Positions 41,401-50,537 of a DNA stretch of 64,000 nucleotides are shown piece after piece (position 1 is the first letter of the stretch; the number at the start of each line of letters is the position of its first letter). The stretch is from Cotesia glomerata (taxonomy: Eukaryota > Arthropoda > Insecta > Hymenoptera > Braconidae): the NCBI RefSeq assembly GCF_020080835.1, contig NC_058166.1:17757043-17821042 (forward strand), read 5' to 3'. The notes under the pieces were generated by a model. It was not told where the DNA came from and did not search any database. It worked only from the letters and a program-made list of their open reading frames with translations. Made by a program: the position numbers and the translations under genes.

Positions 41401-44400
41401 GGTAACGCAATCGTTGATAGAATCAAGTTAATAACAGCGAATCTAGTCTTAACAACGAATTAATTTGCGCTGACCTTGAATCGATGCATTATCTCTCGAA
41501 ATATATGATGAAAAAAAAAGTAAAAAAGGAGAATAGGCGGAGTTTGTGCGAACCAATCGGTGAATGTGTTGCCGCCCACGTAACGTCCGCGAGCTATCTC
41601 GCGGTTTTCCATCACGCCCCTCGGTAGCTTGCGCGGTCTAAATTGTGCAAACAATGAGTCTGGGACTAAAGCGGTGACATCTTTCCATTTAAAAAGATAA
41701 CGATCCTGTTTATTTATATCAGAGTTTCATTGTATGCTGAAAAATTTAAATGTATGTGATACTTACGTGGTATATGGTCCGTATTTTTAATAAATAAAAG
41801 CCAGATCCTTTATCTGCTGTACCCATGAAAATTTATGGGCTATTACTATTTTGTTCGAGGAATATTTATAACCCACGGGTCATTAATTTAATATAAAATA
41901 ATAACAAATCTTGCGGTCACGGTTTTTGTCTTGCCAATCCATTATTCATGAGGTGTCCATTTTTATCATTTTAATCAACATACTAATTTTTGAATACTAA
42001 TACGCGGTTTAATCAAATTTTTTTGCTGGATTTTTCGGGACTGAAAAAATTATAATAATTACGATAAGTATTGTTACCAGTTGGATTACAATTTATAATT
42101 AAGATTGCTTACTTTTATTTTTTTTACGTCATTGTTTTTTTTGTCATCCAAAAAAAGGGTCGCTGATAATTCATTTAAAACTGTTTATTTTTACAATTTT
42201 AATTTTATTAAATTCAGTTTAAATTTTTAAAATATTTTATTAAACTGAAAAAAAAATTTCTAATGTAACAATTTATTTATTTATTTGAATGCAAATTGGC
42301 ATTTTACATCAATTAGGATATTCCTTAAATTATAAATTATAAATTTTTTAATTCTAAAACTGTTGATTTTACAATTTAAATTTTATAAAATTCAGTTTAA
42401 ATTTTATTAAATTCAGTTTAAATTTTTAAAATATTTTATTAAACTGAAAAAAAAATTTCTAATGTAACAATTTATTTATTTATTTGAATGCAAATTGGCA
42501 TTTTACATCAATTAGGATATTCCTTAAATTATAAATTTTTAAATTCTAAAACTGTTCATTTATACAATTTAAATTTTATAAAATAAAATTCAGTCTAAAT
42601 TTTAAGTAAGAATTTTTATAATATTCTATTAAATTAAAAAAAAAATTTCCAATGTATAAATTGATTTATTTGAATGTCAATCGACATTTTATGTCAATTA
42701 GAATATTCCTTAAATTATAAATTATATATTATAAATTTTTTTATTTTAAAACTGTTTATTTTTACAATTTAAATTTTATTAAATTCAGTTTAAATTTTTA
42801 AAATGTTTTATTAAGCTGAAAAAAAAATTTTCAATTTAAAAATTTATTTATTTGAATGTCAATCGGTATTTTATATCAATTAGGATATTCATTAAATTAT
42901 AAATTATAAATTTTTAAATTCTAAAACTGTTGATTTTTACAATTTAAATTTTATAAAATTCAGTTTAAATTTTAAGTAAGAATATTTAAAATATTTTATT
43001 AAACTGAAAAAAAAAATTTCTAATGTAACAATTTATTTGTTTATTTGAATGCAAATTGGCATTTTACATCAATTAGGATATTCCTTAAATTATAAATTTT
43101 TAAATTCTAAAACTGTTCATTTATACAATTTAAATTTTATAAAATAAAATTCAGTCTAAATTTTAAGTAAGAATTTTTATAATATTCTATTAAATTAAAA
43201 AAAAAATTTCCAATGTATAAATTGATTTATTTGAATGTCAATCGACATTTTATATCAATTAGAATATTCCTTAAATTATAAATTATATATTATAAATTTT
43301 TTTATTTTAAAACTGTTGATTTTTACAATTTAAATTTTATAAAATAAAAATAAAATTTTGTTTAAATTTTAAGTAAGAATTTTTAAAATATTCTATTAAA
43401 CTAAAAAGAAAAAAAATTCTAATGTAAAAATTTATTTATTTGAACGCCAATCGGCATTAAACATCAATTAGGATATTCTTTAAATTGTAAATTATAAATA
43501 ATAAATTTTTAAGTTCTAAAATTCCAGCTCGAAAATTGCACCAAAATAAATTCTTATTTTCTTATTTGATCCTAAAGCAAGTGCTCCCTAAGGACCATCA
43601 TAATGAAGTACATATTAAATGAATATAATATTAACTATAAATAGATATAATATTAATTAATAGAATGGAATAGATTAATTATTAATAACATAATTTTGTT
43701 TTTCCCTTCTTTAAAATTTTTTTAAATTTCATCAATTTCTTGAATCTATCGTCTTTTTACAGATGCTATTTATTGGATATAAACATTACTAAATATTCTA
43801 TAAATTCTGTAAATTACCGAGGACGTTTCTTTACAAATAAATAAATAATATTATAAGTAATACGGTAACTTAACATATTAAGTAATAATGAGTATAATAA
43901 TAATAAAAATTGTTATTGTCAATCATTCTTTACAACATTATCTAGTAAAAAATTAACAGTAATTATTAACAATATTACGAAATATGTTTTCTGAGATTGG
44001 AAAGCCTGGAAGGAAAATTGTAAAAAAAAGCGATGCAAATCTTTTAAAAAATAATTTTTTCACTAAATTATTTTTAAAAAAATCCAAAAAATTTACTAAA
44101 TGTCTGCCAATTAACTACAAAATTTTTTCACTAATTTTGACAGTAAAATTTACTTTCTAAAACTTACTCAAAAAATTTTGCGTTAATTTTCCTAATTTAC
44201 TTTGTAAAATTCTTTAAAAATTCCTTCACCATTTTATCCAAAAAAATCAAAACCTATAAAAATAAATTAAAAGAAGAAAACGTCCTTAAATTGGGACTAA
44301 GGAGAGCAAACAATTTTCTACCAAACCAGATGTGTCAACATTTGGTTCTCAAGAATTTACAGCTCCGTAAAATAAAATATTCCTCCCAAGGTCAGATAGG

Positions 44401-47400
44401 GTTTGATAAGTAACACATGTAATAGTAATGTTACTCATAAGTCTTGTCTTGAACTGTATTATTGTCCAGTGTATAACGAAAAAAGCCGAAAAATGTGCTT
44501 GAATTTTCCTCAACGAGCGAAAACGTCAAACCAGATGTTAAAAAATGAAACTTAGAGACTATAAATCCACAAAAGGTCTTTTTCTGGCTGTCAAAAAATC
44601 TAATCTCGGTTTAGCGGCGAACAATGGTCGAGAAAACTAACTTGAAAAAAATAAGTGTTGAATAGTGTGCTTAATACTTAGAATAATCCCCGAAAAAACT
44701 TTTGTAGTTAGTAACTACAACTTATCCTTAATTGAATTATTCCTAATTCTAAGCAAGTATGAAATTTTAATTATGGTCCGTAATTTGTCCTATTGAATTA
44801 TTTTATTACGCTATTATTATTTAATAAATATTAATTTATTTTAATAGTTAAGGGGAACAGTCCCCTCTTACACTTACATTATAAATATATTACTTGTAAA
44901 ATAATAAAAGATGTTTTCAACCTTGAATAGTTCTGGGGGTCTTTATGAGATTAGCCGATTGTTGCATTGTTTTGTAAGCATTGTTCTGCTTTCTCTAAGA
45001 AGCTTAACTTACGTGATTATGATGTGATGAGTGGTGACTAATGCGCGCACTTACAATAGACTATTATAATTAATATTATTTATTTATGGTGTGTTTTTAT
45101 TATTTTATAGGTGGTTACAGTCATTTACGTAGTCCAGTATGTCAAGAAGAAAATCAAAGAGATGAAAACTCATCGCCGCCTCACAACCACAACTCTCAAA
45201 CTTCTAATTCTCATCCGGCGACACCTAGTGGCAATCATAATAACAACAATAATAACAATAACAACAACAATAACAATGCGAGCAACGCGTATATTCATTT
45301 AAGGAATTTAAACCAACTTAAATCTGAAGGTAATTGTTTTATTTTATATGATATTAAATGAAAATAAAGTTAGCCGACATGTAAAAATTTTCAGGATTTT
45401 TTTTATTAAAGAATTATTACAAAAAAATGAAAAAAAAATTTTTTCATTTGTTAAAAACTTCAAAAACTATAAGTGCAATTTAAAAAAAGTTTGGAAAATC
45501 CAACAGTGCACGCCTCATGACGCTCATTCTTTTTTTAAGAAAAAAATTAATTGTTTAATTGATTAAAAAAAAAATTATCATTAAGGTAGTTGTTGCGTGA
45601 TAGGCATTTCAACAGAAAATTATGAAATTTTTTTTATTGAAAGATAAATATATTAATAATTCAATACCAAAATTTCAGATCAATTGACCGCACCGTTTTT
45701 GAGTAATTAATTTTCGAAATTGTATCTTTTACACGTAGAGGTACACGGGAAAAAATTTTTGGGAAAATTTACGATACAACTATTGTAAAAGCTGGACTAT
45801 ACTTTTATTACTATTAATTGTCAAATATTTTAGAAGAAGAAATACTGTTTATTCATGAAAAAATACGATATTACTATTGTAAAAAGTAAGAGATGAAAAT
45901 TTCCAGTGCTGCCTCTGTATCTATCCAATAGAACTATAGCAAATTTTACAATAGTTGAATTGGAATGTTTCTCAATTAGTGTGAGTGATGGCCGTGCACA
46001 GCGCTAGACTCCGAGTTTATGTAAATGTTAAAGGATGTGGGTCTTAGTTTACCTCAGATAGCGTAGGGGGAGAGTCACTGGCTGCCAACACAGAGTTCTG
46101 GGTTCGATTCCCAGATAGGACGAAAATGTCGGTTTCTTTTTCGATTACTGTACAGGTACCAATTAGTCCAACCTTCTATCTCTCTCCCTCCCTAATATTT
46201 CTTTTAAAAAACCAACTGTGAATTTTACAATAGTTGAAGTGTAAAGTTCTCAAACACATATTGTATAATTTGCTCTATAGTATTCAACTTTTTAAGACTC
46301 TTGCTAGTCTTATTTGTTGGATAAAATTTACAATAGTAGATCGTAAAAATTACTAAATGAGAAGTATAGTCCACCGTTACTATTTTATTTAGTAAAAATT
46401 ACAATAGTAAAATAGTCTCCTTCAATTTTCTTTCCGTGTATAGAGATGGTAAAGTTAGTATGAAATCTTCCATACCACTCGAGTGGGCCAAAGATTTCAT
46501 ACTAACTTTATCATCTCTATACCGCTACGTGTAAAGATGCAATTTCAAAAATTAATTACTCAAAAACGGTGCGGTCAATTGATCTGAAATTTTGGTAGTG
46601 AATTATTAATATATTTATCTTTCAATAAAGAAAATTTCATAATTTTCTGTTGAAATGCCTATCACGCTACAACTACCTTAAGTAGTTTCTTACAGAGTAT
46701 TTTATATTTTTTTTTTTAAATATCGGCGCCCTTTTTTCTTGTCATATGCGCACGCAGTCTAAAAAAATCTAGCTTGATAAAGTGGCGCCATAGTTTCCAC
46801 GTGACAAATAAGAAAAGCTCGTTTGGCTTTGTACGGTTGCATCGCGTAGTGAATTTTAATAAAAATTCAATTTAAAAAAAAATACGTAAACTAGACCACT
46901 GATATGAAATACGGACCTAGTTAATCGAATTCTTAAACTAATAAAAAAGGTCCGGACTTGAAATATCAATTTGTTCGGGAGTAATCATTGGTACATCCAA
47001 AATGGGGTGACATCCGGACGTCCACGTAAAATTTTTTTCAAAACGTTTCTTTTTCCAAAATAGCAACATGAAATGATTTTAGAAAGTAAAAGATGGTTTA
47101 ATTTAAGTGTTTTTCCGGTGTACATCTACTTATATCATTGTATAAGTGTAATATGATTGGGATAGAGGCATTTAAAGATCACAAAATTGCTTGACCTTGA
47201 CTAGTCGAGTATAAAGCGCAACCTCACGCGCTTCGCGCTATGAGGCGTGCAAAAATTTTTTTTAGTAATAATTTAATAAATTAAGCAAAATAAAAAAATC
47301 AATAACGTCGGGTAATTTTATTATTATTGATATTAAAGTTAACAGTCATTTAAAAATTTTTTAATTTTTGTTAACAAAAAAGTTTTTTTAAAAAAATTGC

Positions 47401-50400
47401 ATTTTTAATTTTTTAAAGTTTCTAAATGTCAATTTTTTTTCTAATTTTTTTTTTTGCTATAATTTATTTGTTACAAAAATTTTTAAAACTATTAAATATC
47501 AGCTAAACTAATTTTCATTTATTTTATTAATTGTGTTTTAAAGAAGAAATGTCATTTAATTTTTAAATGAACGAAAATTTAATTTTTTTTCATTTAATTT
47601 TTAAATGAACAAAAATTTAATTTTTTTTTAGATTTTTACAAAAAATAAATTACTACTGAGAAAATTAAAAAAAAAAAAAAATTACAACAATAAATTTTTG
47701 ACACATTTAAAAGTGGAATTTTTTAGAAATTTTTTTTTGTAATAATTTATTTGTTGAAAAAATTCTAAAAATGATTAAATGTCATTTAATTTTAGTATCA
47801 TAGAAAAAAAGAATGATTTAATTATTAAATTAACAAATATTGAACTTTTTTTTTATAAATTTAAAATTAATTATATTTATTAGAAAAACAAAATTTTTCA
47901 GTTTTTCCAAATTCCTACATGCAAAATTTTTTTTTCGAAATTTAATTATTAAAAAAACAAAATAATAGATAAAAATTGTCAAATGTCAATATCAAATTTT
48001 TTTTTTATTTTAAAAGAATAAATTTTAAATTCTTAGAAGATTGTTGTCTTCTTGTAAACAATAGAAAATAATTTAGCTGAATAAAATTAGCTTCAGTAAT
48101 CAATAGATTTTTAATTAAGTTAATTATTCTTGCAGCCAATTATGGGAATCACCATATACCTGAACACCTGCAAAGCGGTGGTGGTGCTAGCGAACTCGGT
48201 AACAATGAGAATGACCTGCGGGTAAGCAACACCGCACCAACAGATAGTTACATGACACCTGCCCACTACTCCGGGTACGATGATCCTTCAGAGTACCACA
48301 ATTTACCCACGGAGCATGGAAATCCTCACACCTACAATCTTGACAACCCCTCGGAATTTTATGGTGCTGGTGGGATTCAGCTAGAGCCTAAATACCAACC
48401 ACCTCCGTTTAAAAATTATCCAAGAGGTAATATTAATTTATTAATTAATTTTTTTTTAATTTTATCAATAAATAATTGAATAAATAAATTATTAACTAAA
48501 TAACTAAATTATTAATTAAATAAATGAATTATTAATTGGCTTGGCTTAATATTAAAATTTTAATATTTAAATAATTTATTAATTAACAAATTTAAAAAAA
48601 ATTTTACCAGAAATTTAAACTTAAAATTGATTTAATTTTATTATTTAAAAAAAAATTTCTCTTGGCTTGATATTAAAATTTTAATATTTAAATAATTTAT
48701 TAATTAACAAATTAAAAAAAATTTTTAATTAAAATTGATTTAATTTTATTATTAAAAAAAAATTTTACTTCGCTTATTATTAAAAATTAAATTTTTAAAT
48801 AAATTATTGATTAACAAATTAAAAAAAAAAAATTAACTAAGAACTTAAACATAAAATTGATTTAATTTTATTATTTAAAAAAAAATTTCTCTTGGCTTGA
48901 TATTAAAATTTTAATATTTAAATAATTTATTAATTAACAAATTAAAAAAAATTTTAGCTTAAAATTGATTTAATTTTATTATTAAAAAAAAATTTCACTT
49001 CGCTTATTATTAAAAATTAAATTTTTAAATAAATTATTAATTAACAAATTAAAAAAAAATTAACTAGGAATTTAAACATAAAATTAATTTTATTTTGTTA
49101 TTTAAAAAGAAATTCACTTGGCTTGATATTAAATTTTATTATTTAAATAATTTATTAATTAACAATTAAAAAAAAAATAAATATTAATTAAATAAATAAT
49201 ATTATTTTTTTAGGACGGTATCATGAAGGATACAACGAAAATTATGGTCAATATGACACAACGCCTTTCCAAACCGTACCAGGAAGCGGGAATGCAAATT
49301 CTAGCAGTGGAAGTACTGTTGGAAATGACCAATGGTCAGTTGGTCCTCTTGGAGAGCATCTTTCTCATCACCCAGCATTCCTTTCAGGAATTGGTCCCCG
49401 TGATTCTTCAAACTCTCATCATCCAGCTAATATTGGAAGTAATTCTGACCAGAAACCATTGTTACAAAGTGCAATGTTAGCCGGATACACTGGTAATTAT
49501 TATTAAATGATTGGTTCAATTAACTAAGAGCGGATTTACTTATTGGTTAGGTGATTTTTAATTTTATTTATTGTTTTTTTGATAGGTGGAGGACCTTGCT
49601 TCACCGGATCAGGTCCAATTCAACTATGGCAATTTTTATTAGAGTTATTAACTGATAAATCGTGCCAAGGTTTCATATCATGGACTGGAGATGGCTGGGA
49701 GTTCAAACTTACCGACCCTGACGAGGTAGCTCGTCGCTGGGGTATTCGTAAGAACAAGCCCAAGATGAACTACGAGAAACTTAGTCGTGGTCTTCGGTAC
49801 TATTATGATAAGAATATTATTCATAAAACTGCTGGCAAGCGATATGTTTATCGTTTTGTATGTGATTTACAAAGTCTTTTAGGGTGAGTTTTATTTTAAA
49901 GTACTATTACAAAATATTTTAAAATTAATTGTAGTAATTTTAAAGAATTATTTGGTAAAAATATAAATTTTCATTTGTTTTATTGATTGCTATTAGTACA
50001 AAAAAAGTGTGTCCAGGATAGTCATATGATAAAATCGGTTTTTTTTAGTGATTATTAGAGCTTTATCTCTAGATACATTATTAAGAAATGACCTAGTATC
50101 TTGAGAACTATTGACATTTTTGAAGATATAAGCTCATCCCGACATTACACTCATCGAGACCTTTCATTTGAGTACCCACATCAATTTTTCATATATTTTA
50201 TATATTTATATATATTATATATATGTATATATGAAAAATATATCAAAAATGCATGTGGGTACTCAAATAATAGCTCTTGATAAGTATAACATCGGGATGA
50301 GTTTATATCTTTAAAAATATCAATAATTAAAAAATAACCTTGTATCTTGTGAACTAATGATATTTTTAAAGATATAAAGTCATCTTGATGTTACACTCAT

Positions 50401-50449
50401 CGAGACCTTTCATTTGAATACCCACATCAATTTTTCATATATTTTATAC

Positions 50450-50537
<88 letters not shown>

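Larger units (their letters stand above)
45585..46677. mobile_element. 1.1-kb element with about 155-bp inverted ends, TTAA-flanked
   Basis: Left end ggtagttgttgcgtgatagg, right end cctatcacgctacaactacc. The inverted repeats run inward through gaccgcaccgtttttgagta and acacgtag. TTAA stands at both borders (45581-45584 and 46678-46681), as expected for a TTAA-targeting (piggyBac-like) element, although the terminal bases are not the classic CCC. The interior codes for no transposase and holds another MITE and a SINE head. Confidence 0.8.

Noticed and set aside
49223..49480. 85-codon frame inside pnt exon 7
   Set aside because: It is the wrong frame of a real exon; the in-phase frame reads the Tyr/Gly/Ser-rich linker leading into the ETS domain.
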